Origin: Archegozetes longisetosus
Taxonomy: Eukaryota; Arthropoda; Arachnida; Sarcoptiformes; Trhypochthoniidae
Direction of reading: 5' to 3'
Length of the DNA: 64,000 nucleotides
Assembly (NCBI GenBank): GCA_018873245.2
Contig: JAEMBT020000002.1
Location: 744,001-808,000, forward strand
Positions 24,309-36,627 of the stretch are shown piece by piece (position 1 is the stretch's first letter; each line of letters opens with the position of its first letter). The notes under the pieces were generated by a model, which worked only from the letters and a program-made list of their open reading frames with translations, ran no database searches and was not told where the DNA came from. The translations under genes and the position numbers were made by a program.

Positions 24309-27300
24309 TGAAAATATTTTTCACTAAGTTTCTCAGTTTTAAAAATCTCTTTTGAGCACTAATTGCAAAAAATTCATTTAAACATGAAAATTAATTACTG
24401 CCAATCTTACAAAGAAGTCACTATTTTTCAAGTACTTATCAAACGCCTACAAAGCAATTATTGACAAAGTTTATAAAGCATTAGAGATATCATTAATCTC
24501 AAATTTGCCCTTGAAATCGCGACGAAACAAGATTAGGTTATGCCAAACACTATTTACACAGTCCAAGTGCAAAAAGCACTTGATGCTAATAATAAAAATG
24601 TTAGAGTGTCTATGCACTTGAAATCCATAGACTATTTTTAGTAAAAAAATATTTTTAACCAAGTTTAGAAAAAATTCAAACTTTTATTGAATCTCTTGGA
24701 GAAGTTTTAAGAAGAATGTTGTTCAAAATTTCTCAATTTTTTGTTTGTATCCATTGGATTACAAATAAATTAAACCAACAAAAAAATAATCGCTACTGAA
24801 GACAATAAGAGCTAGTTGAAAAATTGAACTATAAAAATAAACTTAACTAAAACAAATTTCAGTTAATTTTTACAATGACTTAGAAAATGAGTCAAGCTTT
24901 CTTTTGTTTAGGTAATACTGATTACAGTAAACGCTAAGAATATTCAGCTAAGTAAGAAAAATTTCACGTTTAATAATATCCATACTTTTTATATAAAATT
25001 TTTAGTTGTCATTATTTCACGATTGATTGCTGTGGACTAATGGACACATTACTTTTGGTTCGATATTCAACAAATAATCATATTAGTCGTGATCATAATC
25101 AAGAACATCAAGAATATAACTTCAAACGAAAGATTGATGATAGACAAATAATTACATTTCTAGTTGAAATTGAAACTAGAGAATGAATGACACCCAGCTT
25201 GTATTCAAATGTAGTGTTATCAGCTATTGAAACCAGTTATTCAGAACAAAAAACACAAAAATTCGGGACTTTCACTTGAATCATGTCTTGAGAGTTAAAT
25301 TTTTGTATCTAGCAAATAAAATCTCAAATTACAAATGAGTATATAAGGAGTTGAATTAGTCAAAAAATCTAGACATGAAATTTTAGACAACGAAGACAAG
25401 GTGAAGAATATTATCTGCTCTTCCAACTATGGAAAAGTCGAGATTTGTTTTTCTTTCAATTGAATGATCCTCAATTTCTCCCTTTCAATGTCCAGGCACA
25501 GGTCCTTTGAGAATCTGAGCAGGCCGCTCGAAGTCTGGACTGTTCGGTCAAATCTGGAAGGACGGTAGCCTGATTAAATGGTGGGCCGTAAAGAGTGACT
25601 AATCATAGGTTGGTCTACTGGTAACGGAAATACTTGTCTTCACGTATGTTTTTACTCAGCTTTAAATAAGTATCGAAAATCACTGTATTTAATGGTATTT
25701 GCATTTATGGGTTGTTATGTTACTAAAAATTCTGACAGCTGCCTATAAAATTCAAGACCGAAAACTATTGGAATCATTTCATAATGAGAAGCATGTAATT
25801 TTGCAATTTTCCAGACCCTGTTTCTGTGGTTTAGAATCGATTTCATTACTTTTGGCTAAATATATTCCTCAATCACATCACTCAATGCTTTTTATGACAT
25901 TTTCAGCATATTCCAAGTTTTTCAGATGAAAAATAAAGAATTTAAAAAATTTTCAAAACTTTCCAATGCTATGCTAGGTTGTATTAGGCATAGCCTCATA
26001 TGATAGGAAAATTCACGAAGGTTCTTTTCAATATATTTTATCTGGTTTATTATTTGCTAATTGGGTAGCAACTAAATTTACACTTCAATCATCATCTGAA
26101 CATGCTAATATTTGTGCTATGTCATTAGCTTTTAAACACAACAATTAATCTTTGTTCTTGAATTGATATTAGTCCAAATCTGTTTTAGGCTGCGTGAATC
26201 AAAACTCGTCACTCTCGAGGCAATCAAGTACTGTAACGGATTATAAGCGGCGATAAATTCAGTTACTGTTTTAAGCAATATTAGAACTTGAAAAATAACG
26301 TGACTATTGCCCTGGGATTTTCTCATAGTTCAATGTACTTACAACTAAAGCTTAAGAAATTTTACAGTTACAGGTCTAGTAGATATTCATTAGAAAAATA
26401 TATCAAAAATTAAGGTAACAAATTAGGTTTTCAATTATATTACAGGATGGTGAACCATCTAACAGAAATTGTGTCTATCGCATATTGTTTATTATCCTAG
26501 AATAAAGAAACGATAATTATTTTTTCGAAGTGTATCATCTGAAGCAAAAATCATGCTGATATCGGGCTTAAAATAAATTCTGTACAATAGTGAGTATCAA
26601 AAGTGGTTACAACAAATTACATTATACACATTAGAATAAGACTATCATGTATAAATTTTTATGACTAAATTGAAAAAATATACACAACAGAAGATCATAA
26701 AATTTTCAAGAATTTCCATAAATTATATTGCTTTTGTCTAAATGAAAGCGAAAAGATTTTCAGATATTTACAACTTGTTCTGGTGGACATTGAGTATTTT
26801 TCGAGTTAGCTTAAAGGTTACTTTCTACTTTTCATTTACTAGGTAACCTTTAGAAGTATTCCACGAATTATCAGGCGAAATGCGTCTTATGATTCACCTT
26901 ATTTTGAGATTTTTCAAGCCTTAATAGTAAAGAGTATTGAATAAAAGTCTTTATGATAATTTAGCTATATATTTATTACGAATTAATGCTATAATTATGT
27001 TAATTTTTTCATGAATATAATAATATTGGAAAATGTAATGATATTCTATATTCCGTTTCTTTTAATTCTGAAGATGTGTTGAATTGTACTTCTGAAGAGC
27101 TATTTTGTAGAATTAATTTATTAGATTTATTCGATTCATCATTTTTTAATCCATTTTAAGTAAAAAAAAACTATTAATACTCACCAATAATTACTTCGTT
27201 ATTGCTTTTTATAATAATGTCCTAAATAAAATGTAATATGTAACATACAAGCTATTAATGAAAAATTAAATTATCAATACGCATTATAAACCTAATACTC

Positions 27301-27861
27301 AGCATTTTTACAACTGTAACTTTTATTCTTATAATATTTTAAATAAATTAAGATTTACTTCGTTAAAAAAAGCTTGCAGGACACTTCTAAAGGCTTCAAG
27401 TTAGTATTGTGCTCAAATTTTGTCTCGTAAATATGCCAAAATGCAAAATATCGTTCTATTCTTTATTAAGTCGTTATCGAACAACAAGCGTTAGTCTAGA
27501 ATAATTTAGATTTCAAGCTCTCAAATATTTATATGATAATAAAAATTTTATTTGTCTCTATCATTCTTTTCTGGATTCCATGGATTTCCTTAACCTTCAT
27601 GTACATTTGTAAACTATAGTTTTATACCAATACATGATCGATAAAACTGATTGAGAGTATATTGAAAATATATCTTGATTCAGTATACTTAAGGAATTAG
27701 ATATTCAAGTTAAAGAATCGAATCACACCAAATCCGAAGTACTTATTTTATATCCTGATAATTGGAGAAATACGAAACGCTAAAACTTAAATGTCAAAAG
27801 CTAACAAGAATCTGCTGCAGAAACGTGCCATTTTCTCAAATATTTCTCATTATTTTGAACA
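24309..27861. other. Intergenic, 3.5 kb
   Basis: No gene was recognised. The stretch around 25700-26130 has adjacent open pieces (25699-25929 plus and its continuation) that look faintly coding but match nothing I know. The rest is AT-rich filler. Confidence 0.35.
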
Positions 27862-27863
27862 TA

Positions 27864-27990
27864 CAGGGTCTAAAGTTTAAAACCTCGCCCAATCGAACAT
27901 CAAAACTTTTTTATTCATACTTTTACTCCGTAAAGTATAAGCAAAAAGTTTTGATGTTCGATTAGGTGAGGTTTTAAACTTTAGACCCTG
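27864..27990. mobile_element. Palindromic mariner-type MITE, 127 bp
   Basis: CAGGGTCTAAAGTTTAAAAC at the left is answered by its complement at the right, and the arms stay complementary for about 50 bases each (AATCGAACATCAAAACTTTT inside) around a short AT-rich loop. TA dinucleotides flank it (27862-27863, 27991-27992), and the complementarity continues as AACATA/TATGTT outside. The whole element would fold as one near-perfect hairpin. Confidence 0.88.
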
Positions 27991-28190
27991 TATGTTAGAC
28001 TTTAAACGGAAATCAATTAATTTTGTATGAGTTTTAAGAAATTATTTGAGCAACGTTTTTATTAAGAAAAATGCTTTGTTACAATTTCCAAATATATTTT
28101 AAATATTATAGAAAAATCTAAGAGAAATAAAAGTTTTAATGATTAATAACTTCGGTATCTGTACAATGAATCAATGATCGAGTGATAAGT

Positions 28191-31100
28191 TTAAGATCTC
28201 TCATTAGTTTCAGGAAAACTCTCGAACAGATGAAGGAATGCCATAATCATCGATTTTGTTCTTCTCTGATGTTTTCTTTTTTTAGGAGGTATCAGATTTT
28301 TACACTTATCACTATCCTCTGAATATTCAGCACAGGCGAAATTCAGTGAATTTCCCGTAACAGAGTCTATAAACCTTCTTGTTATATCTGTGTGTTCTTC
28401 AGTACAGATATCGACTTTTTCAGCTATTGTTGATATGCACTCTTTAGTTCTGTGAACTTCACTATAATTGAAAAGAAAGAGAAATAAAAAAATTTACCTA
28501 TCGATTTATCCTTATTATACCAGAATTTTATATTTTTAAACTTTTACCCATCTATGTACTGTGTCTAAATCAATTGTCTGAACAAAATTGATAGATATAT
28601 ACTTATGTGTAAAGCATAGATTTAATGCTATACATGAAAACAACAGTATATACAATATGTTTGTGAATTCGTGCCCGTTGTTTGAGAACTTATAACTCCA
28701 AAACTAAGTGATAGGTTTTTATGGATAAGGCATCGTTTTAAAAAGGAAACTTCAAATTTTTATATCCTAAATTTTCATTAAACAATATCTAAGATAGCTA
28801 TATGAAAATTTTGGACATGAAAATTTGAAGATCTATTTTAAAATGATACTTTGTTTATAAAATCCATAATTTAGTTTCGGGGTTATAAGTCCTCGAACAT
28901 CGGGCGCGAATTTACAAATATACTGTGTTTTATTTTGTTCACACAATTGTTCTGGGTATGTAGTATATGTTCTAATTTAGAGTCAGAACCAGATTATTGA
29001 AAAAGAACGTCAATTGTCTCATTTTTATCACTAATTAATTAGTATTGTGGTTTTTCATAAAGGCTATTCTTAATTTATAGAATTAATCGATCTTGGGTAA
29101 ATTTTTCTGAAATCGTAATGAACACTCATACGGATTTCAAACTAATTGTAAATAGCTTACTAAACCTTCAAACTATCTTCGATATGATTTTACGTACTAA
29201 CGATAGTTTCATATAAGTTCAATTTAATCAAATACTGTGCCCGAAACGAATGTCTGAAAAAATAGAGAGATATATACTTATGTGTAAAGCATTAATGTCA
29301 AATAATCAACTGTACCTTAAAACCTAAAATATTAATCATTATATTAGTTTTAGAGCTACGTACAGTCGATAAATGAACGCGCCGATAATAAAAAAGCCTA
29401 TCTCGAGTTAACTTCTTTTTCGGATTTTGTTCTAAACATTGAGCTCACATCATACTTTATTCATATAATAAAATTCAATATATGTTTCAATGGAAAAAAT
29501 TTATAAATAATCATGTTTAAAAAACTCCTGATCACAATAGAATTGAATGCTAATCAAATCTAACTTTAAGAGAATGCGCAATCAATTTGTGTTATGTTCA
29601 TTATGAACAGTACAATATTGATGATCATTACATAACATCAAAGCTTTAGTTTTTATTTATATCAATAAAGCATTAATCAAGTGTTTTATTAGGACTTAAA
29701 ATGTTTAATTCAATCAATAATAAATTGATTCATTTATCTAATGGCTCGTCAAATAAGAGAACTCCTCTTATTCTGACTAATTATTAGACTATTTGGATGT
29801 AAAAAATAGAAAATTTTATATTGACTTTTTATCTCACAATTTAATTTTAATTCTGAAGAATCAGATTATTGTGATGAATCTGACCTAGAATATGTTTAAT
29901 TACACGTTAAAAATAATAAATTCCATATTTAAGTTTCAATGAGTTTGATTTTTATAAACATTTTTGAAACGCAACTTTAAGTGCGTTTTACTCGTTTCAA
30001 TGCTTTAAGAGATAGGCTTTTTTATTATCGGGGCATTCAAATGCTATACATGAAAGTATACATTTTATCTTTTTCAGATATTTGTTTCAAGCATAGTACT
30101 GTAAGTAGGGTGACCACCCGTCCCGTCTATTTAAAGATGAAAGACAAAAATCCCGTCAGACCAAAAACTCTCGACGGGACAATTAGTTGTCCCGTTTTGC
30201 AGTTTTTATTTTGAAAAATATGCTTAGAAAATATTTCTTAAAAATTCAAACATTGAACTTATTTTACAAATGATAAGGGATTAAGAAATTCAGTTTAATG
30301 TTTTGGGCACCTATGATTTAAAATCAAAAGTTATTGAATTAATCTTTTCTGCCTTGACATATCTGACATAAACCAGTATTTCTTACCTTTGAATAACTTT
30401 GAAAGATGCCATTTCTAAGGGAAAATATACTTTTGAAATCAACCATGACTAATAATCTTCAATGTTTAAATATTAGAAAGTATTGTTTAACACCTAAATA
30501 TTTGTAATGACTAATAAATGAGGCATTTTTCTTTTTAAAAATGTAAGGGTCCCCCCTTTGATATTTTTGTCCCGTCGTGAGTCAAGCCAGAGATGGTCAC
30601 CCTAACTGTAAGTGATAGCTCACAGTAGACATGAATATTAGAGAATCAAAATTTTGCTAAATTCATCGTATTTTGCAGCTCAGCTACCTTAAGCATCGAG
30701 AAATAGACAGATTTCATACTAGCTTAGCATAAATCTCTGGATTATTATCAATAACATACTGTTTATTACAAACTAATTCTAGTACGTACCAACATGCCAT
30801 AGGAATCTTTTTTCTGTCTTCAGCGAATTGCATACCAAGTAGACGATCAATACTCTTAGAGAAACACTTCGAAAGCTCATTATGGGCTTTATTCACGCAT
30901 TTCGCAGATTCAAAATCTTCAGGTTTTGGTTTCTTTCCACAATTTTTCTTAATCATAGTCTTAATTGTATATATGCCAACAGATAAGATCTGTTTTGACA
31001 AGCCTTTAATGCAGTCCTTGTTCAGCATTACTATTGAATCGACTAATACTTTGGTATCACTAAAAAAGTAAAATAACCTAATAGTTAGCTTTGAAAATTT

Positions 31101-31326
31101 AAAATATATTTTTTGCCAATTACTTGCAATATTTTGGAACTTCTTCAGCTTTTTCTGGAAATTTTCGGCCAGAATTGCCATAAGTCGTCAGTTTCGCTAC
31201 TAGATCATCGACTCTTTTCATGACATTTTTATCGCAATCTGATTGCTTTTGGGCTAAGGCAAAACTTATTGATAGTAAAATCCCACTCAAAACCAAAATA
31301 AATCTCATTCTGAATATAGTTTTCAA
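28191..31326 (-). CDS. Secreted 12-cysteine protein, DUF1397-like (member B)
   Basis: Exons 31326-31124, 31059-30790 and 28461-28191 join in frame to 247 codons, with both introns phase 2. Exon 3 has no in-frame ATG near its start and is easily missed. It is recognised by its acceptor (AATTATAG before TGAAGTT) and by similarity to the other members. A second Met at residue 7 (31308) directly begins a clean signal peptide (MRFILVLSGILLSISFALA). Because the TATA box lies only 27 bp from the first ATG, this second Met is the likelier start. Twelve cysteines are conserved. Intron 2 is 2.3 kb and contains three mobile elements (28644-28925, 29379-30034, 30106-30604), yet the splice sites look intact. 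Secreted; function unknown. Confidence 0.75.
28644..28925. repeat. Fold-back element, 282 bp, in intron 2 of member B
   Basis: The left half starts CAGTATA and contains GAATTCGTGCCCGTTGTTTG. The right half is complementary to it for more than 100 bases with scattered mismatches (GCGCCCGATGTTCGAGGACT on the complement). The halves meet near 28790 with almost no spacer. No coding potential; a MITE of unknown superfamily. Confidence 0.75.
29379..30034. mobile_element. Unclassified inverted-repeat element, about 656 bp
   Basis: CCGATAATAAAAAAGCCTAT at 29382-29401 is repeated inverted at 30012-30031 (23 of about 26 bases in the repeat are shared). The interior is AT-rich; a short acidic frame near 29850-29895 (NSEESDYCDESD) is the only coding hint. 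No target duplication could be identified, so the exact ends and superfamily are open. Confidence 0.55.
30106..30604 (-). mobile_element. hAT-type MITE, family TAGGGTGACCA, copy 2
   Basis: 499 bp, inverse orientation to the copies at 2259 and 44539. The ends are TAGGGTGACCACC and GATGGTCACCCTA, with a perfect 8-bp duplication ACTGTAAG at 30098-30105 and 30605-30612. It lies within intron 2 of member B, 185 bp from exon 2. Confidence 0.9.
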
Positions 31327-31352
31327 GCTTATCTAAATGATAATAGTGTACT

Positions 31353-31360
31353 TTATATAA
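31353..31360 (-). promoter_or_regulatory. TATA box of member B
   Basis: TTATATAA, 27 bp upstream of the first ATG (31326) and 45 bp upstream of the second (31308). The spacing favours translation from the second ATG. Confidence 0.5.
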
Positions 31361-32472
31361 CAATCAATTAGCAGCTCATTAAGTCTTAAACTTTTACTAT
31401 TATGTGTATCTGAAAAAGTTTGTGCCAAAACTTTTATATCATTCAAGTTTCTCGAAAAAAAACTTGTTCTGATTAAATAACTTTCTCAGTGAAGGAAAAA
31501 ACAGTTATTAAATGAGAAACCAATAAAACCTTTCAATTTCTTATTTTATTTAGTGGTTTGTTAATTTAAGCCAAGGCTTGTACAGCTTATTGAATCCCTA
31601 AGACTCGCGTCACACAAGACGTCAAACAATAACACATGAGTATTATTGGAAAAATACTAAAAGTTGATGCTTCAGACTAGAAAAATATAAATAATATATC
31701 AATAAGATAATTAATGGTCAGAATTTTCATCTATTTAAAATTCTTTTCAAGCTCCAGTAGTCTCGAAAAAAATTAATTCTTCAGGTCTTTACGTGATTTC
31801 AATGTAGACACACAAAAACATTAAAGCTATTCTTGTAATCTGAGAAAACACTAGAATCTTCGCACTTTACGAAAAATTAAGTTGTCATTTTTTAATCACA
31901 TCCATGAAAAGATCCTTTGATAAATTTCATCGTTAAGTTATGAATAAATTATTTATCTTGAATTTGGAAATCAGTTCGAATCTACGAATAGGTTAAGTAT
32001 TTTTAATGGAAATCCTTAACTAATACTTATCCAGTTTGCTTATTAATTAAAACAAGTTTAAAATGTGTCAATAATATGCTTGAAGTCATCAAAGCATTTG
32101 ATTTTTCATGAAAATTATGCGTGCAACCGAGTTTAGTATCAATGATGACTGAGTTAAAAAAATTCTACAGAAGATTAATTGAAAGTTATACTTAAAGTTC
32201 GAAAAATTGGCTTATCGTTATTGTAAATGTTATGAAGTTTATTGAGTGATGAAAAGTTGTTCTCTCGTAGAAAGTAAATAAAACTTAACCATTTCTAAAT
32301 GGAATATAGAAATAGAAATTTACATATAATATGACTTTAGATATCACGTTCAAATGTTTTATGAATAAGAGAATCGAATAGTTTGATAGTGGATGAGAGC
32401 CTAAGCATAAGCTATGTATTGAGTTCATTTGTACTTTTTTTTTCTAAAGAAATTTAGTTGTGGAAAATCTAA
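31361..32472. other. Intergenic between member B and the decayed copy
   Basis: AT-rich, no gene or repeat recognised. Confidence 0.35.
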
Positions 32473-34028
32473 CTTTTTCTTTATAACAAACTTCAGGAAA
32501 GCTCTCAATGAGATAAAGGAATGCCATAACTAATGATTTGGTCCTTCTCTAATGTTTACGATTGTTTGGCACTACCAGAGCCTTGCATTTACCTGAATCT
32601 TCTGAATGATCACTACAGGTGAGAATATTCATTGAGTCATCAATAATTGAGTCCATGAACCTGTTTGTTGTTTCGATATGTTTTTCTGTACAGATATTGA
32701 CTATTTCAAAAACTGCTTCAATACATGCTCTCATTTTGGGAGACTCACTGAAAGTTAGAGATTGACTAATAGATCAATTAATTTTGCAACTTTGATCCAA
32801 AATGAGATATTTTGAAAGCTTCTTTTTTTCGATAAGAATGAGTTCACAATCGGTGTTGGGACCAGAGATGACAATTTTTGTTATCTAGAAAAAATATATT
32901 TCACGATTAATCTGTGCGTATAAGTGAACAAATAAATGATGAAAATTAGAAAAAAATAGAGTGTAAAGTCTAAAAATTACAATTTTTCTTAAATGGCTTA
33001 TTGAGTAAACAGTAAGGATAATAGATTTCTAAGAAAGTGGCTTTCTATCCCATGTGTTCAAAACCCCTATTGTTGATGACATGATAAAAATATCAAAAGT
33101 ATAGTTCCACTGACACAGTTTTAGATATTCTCATTTATCGATGGCTATACTTTCATGTTTTTTTAAACATTGAACATTCTGAGATTTTTTAATTTACTAA
33201 ACCAAAGTTTGTTGGCCAAAGACTCTCTTCTCTATTGATTTTAATAATACATACCAACAGGTTATCAGAATTTTCTGATTTTCAACAGCAATTTGCATAT
33301 CGAGCAAATGGTTGATACTTCTGCTTAAACATTTGGCTAATTGTGTGCCTTATTTATGTACTTGGCAGATTCTAAATATTACAACAACATTTTTTTATAG
33401 AAAGTTTTAACTGTATATATATTGACAGATAAAACTTGTTTCGGCAAACCTTTGATATAGTACACAAAGATTCACAAAGACTTGCACGTCTCGGTCATTA
33501 CCCGAGTTTAATCCTTTAAAAATTTCATATCAATGTATGTGAGACTTACATAATGAAAATTAAAATGTTTTCATTGTACAATCAAAATTATATGGGATAT
33601 TGATTTTGTAATCATTTATTTATGACACAATGACTCAATGCATTTTGTTAGAGGATTATTATTATCAAACTTTAAATAAAACTCCAAATTACTTTTAATC
33701 TCTACGATGGATGTGCACAAAGTTTTATGAAGTGTACTTGTTCAATGTATCAATAGAACCTTCACCTTCACTATGAGAAATAAAAATTACTTAAGAGGCA
33801 AGAACTAAAATTGTTAAATAATTTTTTATACTTGCAATATTTCGGCAATTCTCCTAAAGTTTCGGAAAATTTTCGGCCCGAATTCCTATAAGTAGTTACT
33901 TATGAAAGCAAATCATTGACTCTTGAAAGGACTTCTATTACAATTATAATTTTTTTGAGCTGAACTCGAACAAATAAAAAAATATATATATATATCAAAG
34001 CACAATTCAAACATGGAATGAGTTTCAT
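32473..34028 (-). pseudogene. Decayed 12-cysteine family copy (member C)
   Basis: All three exon homologs are present in order: exon 1 at about 34028-33838, exon 2 at about 33480-33256 and exon 3 at about 32751-32473. Exon 1 has an (AT)n expansion inside the signal-peptide region and an in-frame stop before the GRKFSE motif. Exon 2 has frameshifts and stops between YIKGLPKQVLSV and INKAHN. Exon 3 keeps a good acceptor and reads RACIEAVFEIVNICTEKH onwards, but a TAG replaces a codon after NNRKH, and the usual C-terminal FLYLIESFPE follows behind it. The gene is not expected to make a full product. Confidence 0.8.
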
Positions 34029-34489
34029 TTTCCTAAAAGTTTTTTTGGAAGAACAAACAATTCTCGAACACTTTAACTCTCGTCGGTAGTTCAATGAGTT
34101 TATGAAACTTCTACATATGATTTTACCTATTTATCTAATTACGCTCTTATAAAGCTAGTATCGACTTATTCATAATAAATCAATAATATCACAATAAGCA
34201 GTGCTTCAGTTAAATAAAAAAGATCAATGCTATTAATTAAAGTAACGCATAATTCTTTTTTTAAAATAAATATAAGCCAAGGCTCTAAATATGCAATAAG
34301 AGTTTGAAAAATATCCTCATTGTCAAAGATTAGATAAAATTGATTACTAAACATAGAAAGCAGCTTAAAATGTGTTCTCTAAACTCAAAAATAAAATAAA
34401 ATAAAATTATTGTCCACTAGAATGACTAATACGATTTTTAAATTGTCCACAATTTTTGTAATTTTTATTAATGGTGTAGCTCGTCGGCG
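34029..34489. other. Intergenic
   Basis: It contains a TATA-like CTTTATAAGAG (about 34146-34156) upstream of the decayed copy. Nothing else was recognised. Confidence 0.35.
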
Positions 34490-35463
34490 GATCGTCGTCC
34501 CCTATTCAATTCAATACATTCAAAGCTGATATGGGAAACTTAGTTAAGAGTTTTTTTTGAATATGCAGATGATTCGGTATTAATTAAGATTATTGAGAGT
34601 GAAAATGATTTTCTTATACTTCAAAATGATTTAAACATTGTTAATCAATGGTGTATTTTAAATGGTTTGAATCTAAATGCAACGAAAAGTAAACTATTGA
34701 GGGTTTCATTGAAAAAGAGTGAAATTGTAAATTTTAGGTATGCTATAAATAATACTTTGATAGAGCAGGTGCACAGCCATCGACACTTAGGTGTAATTCT
34801 TGATGAAAATTTAGATTTTAATACTCAATGTGACAAAATTGTCTCTAAAGCTTTGCAAAAATGGGGTCTTTTAAAATATATGTGTAAGAAAGCTAATGGT
34901 GACATTTTTTAAGACTATATAAAACTTATATTTTGCCTATTTGAGAATTTTCAAACATAGGATTTTCTCCAAATATTTGTCAAACTAAAAGAATTGAATA
35001 TGTTCAAAGAAAGGTAACAAAGTTTATATGTAGTAAATTAGGTCAATTCGAAACCTCATATGCAGAAAGGCTAAAAGCACTCAATTTAGAATCGTTAGAA
35101 ACTAGAAGAAAAGTTAAAATGTTAACAATTGTGCAAAAGGTCAAAATGAAACATGAATTGATTTCAACTAGTTGGCTAAATAGATTTAATTTTAGATAAA
35201 CTCCTAGGCATGGGCCAAAAATAGAGATAAACAAGACCAGAATAAGCTTTTGCGATAAGAACTTTTTCCATGAATCCTCAATACTTTATAACAAATTACC
35301 TAAGGAAATAAGAGATGTCAATAATATTAGTGTTTTTAAGAGAAAAGTTGTATTGTATTTAAACTCATTTTAAATTATAATTTACTAAAATAGGATGTAT
35401 AACAAGTTTGTATATTCCTCATTGAAAAGTGAAAAATTATTATTATTATTATTATTATTATTA
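34490..35463 (+). mobile_element. Truncated non-LTR retrotransposon (Jockey/I-like LINE), 3' end
   Basis: A 5'-truncated copy. Near 34515 a P-x-x-F-N segment (the region just before the active site) appears in a shifted frame. At 34559-34594 EYADDSVLIKII contains the reverse-transcriptase palm motif Y/F-A-D-D. The frame continues to 34912 with the thumb-like HRHLGVILDENLDFN. After that stops accumulate, but C-terminal similarity (YNKLPKEIR-type segment near 35290-35320) persists in other frames. It ends with a (TTA)n tail at 35437-35463, as is usual for LINEs that end in short tandem repeats rather than poly(A). Confidence 0.82.
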
Positions 35464-36225
35464 ATCTTTTAGATTTGAAAAATTTCTGTTTACAAATGAA
35501 TGTTTACGACATAAAACTCAGTGCAATTTTTATTTAATTGCTAACTTATTAAAAAGGGATTAATTGATTTTGAAAGCAAAAATGAATTACTATATTAGTA
35601 CTCATTAAATTTAGTTGCTCAAATAACTAAATGTTAATGTTAAAGTTAGAATTTTTTAATAGAAATTTTTTCATTAGCGAAACGAAACTATTTCATCGAT
35701 AACTGAAATATGTGTCAAACTCGAGCTTCAAGTTATCGAAAGTTAATTAATTTTGACTAAGAGCTTGCGTAATAGAGCTCTCAACGAGCCAATGGTTGAA
35801 AGTGAAATTGAAAACTTTCGTTTATGATTTTTATATCTTGACCTTTATTTAAAAATAAACTCAATAACTTGTTTGAAACTCATATTTCAAGTTCAACTAA
35901 ATTATGTCTCGCAAATAGCATTAAAAACAGGTATTCGTATGTGATTATTAGTAAATTTGGGTTTATTTTCATAAGATTTTATTTTTGAATAAATTATGAG
36001 ATATGAGGTCAACTTTTTTATTAGTCTTGCTTCACATCAAGTATATGGTGTTCTCCCGAGAAGTTGTGCGCAAACGAAAGCGTTCAACTGAGAAAAACAC
36101 TCTCAGAGTATCGCTTATCTCAAGTTAAAAAATTTTGTTTATTTTGAGTTATCATTGAAATTATTAACTTTAAAGGTTAAATGACATTCTAAATATTACT
36201 TTTGACATTTGGCTTAATTTAATCT
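35464..36225. other. Intergenic
   Basis: No gene was recognised. Short CTCGAGCTTCAAGT motifs at 35719 recall those near 9150 but have no set boundary. Confidence 0.35.
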
Positions 36226-36627
36226 AACGAGCTAACTTCATAACTTGTTAATTAAGAATTAATTCCTTTTAACTTTCAAATGTTAGTTTAGGTGAAGCAA
36301 AATTAAATATGAAATGACTAGATGCCAAGTACTTAATTCAGTATAGAATTAATCTGTTTTAACATGACTTCTCAAGTAATTGCATACTAAATTTATAAAT
36401 CCTTACTTTATATAAACCCTTAAAAGTGAGCTTTTTGGCAAAGCTTTGCGTTCAATCTAACAGCCCTTATGTTAAATATAATATAATAAATCTTAAAACA
36501 GATTAATTGTATACCGAATTAAGTGCTTGGCATCCAATAATTTTAAATTTGATTTTTTTTACTTTAACTAACATTTAAAAGTTAAACGGAATTCATTCTT
36601 AATTAACAAGTTGTGAAGTTAGCTCGT
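36226..36627. repeat. Long inverted repeat (fold-back), about 135-bp arms
   Basis: The left arm, 36226-36362, runs from AACGAGCTAACTTC through GATGCCAAGTACTTAATTC to TTAATCTGTTTTAA. The right arm, 36493-36627, is its complement with roughly one mismatch in eight bases. A 130-bp AT-rich spacer separates them. No open frame. Probably a MITE or a pair of inverted insertions. Confidence 0.8.

Noticed and set aside
25699-26130. Adjacent plus frames that look faintly coding
   Set aside because: Could be a degraded gene, but I cannot name a family and the frames do not join by clear splice sites.
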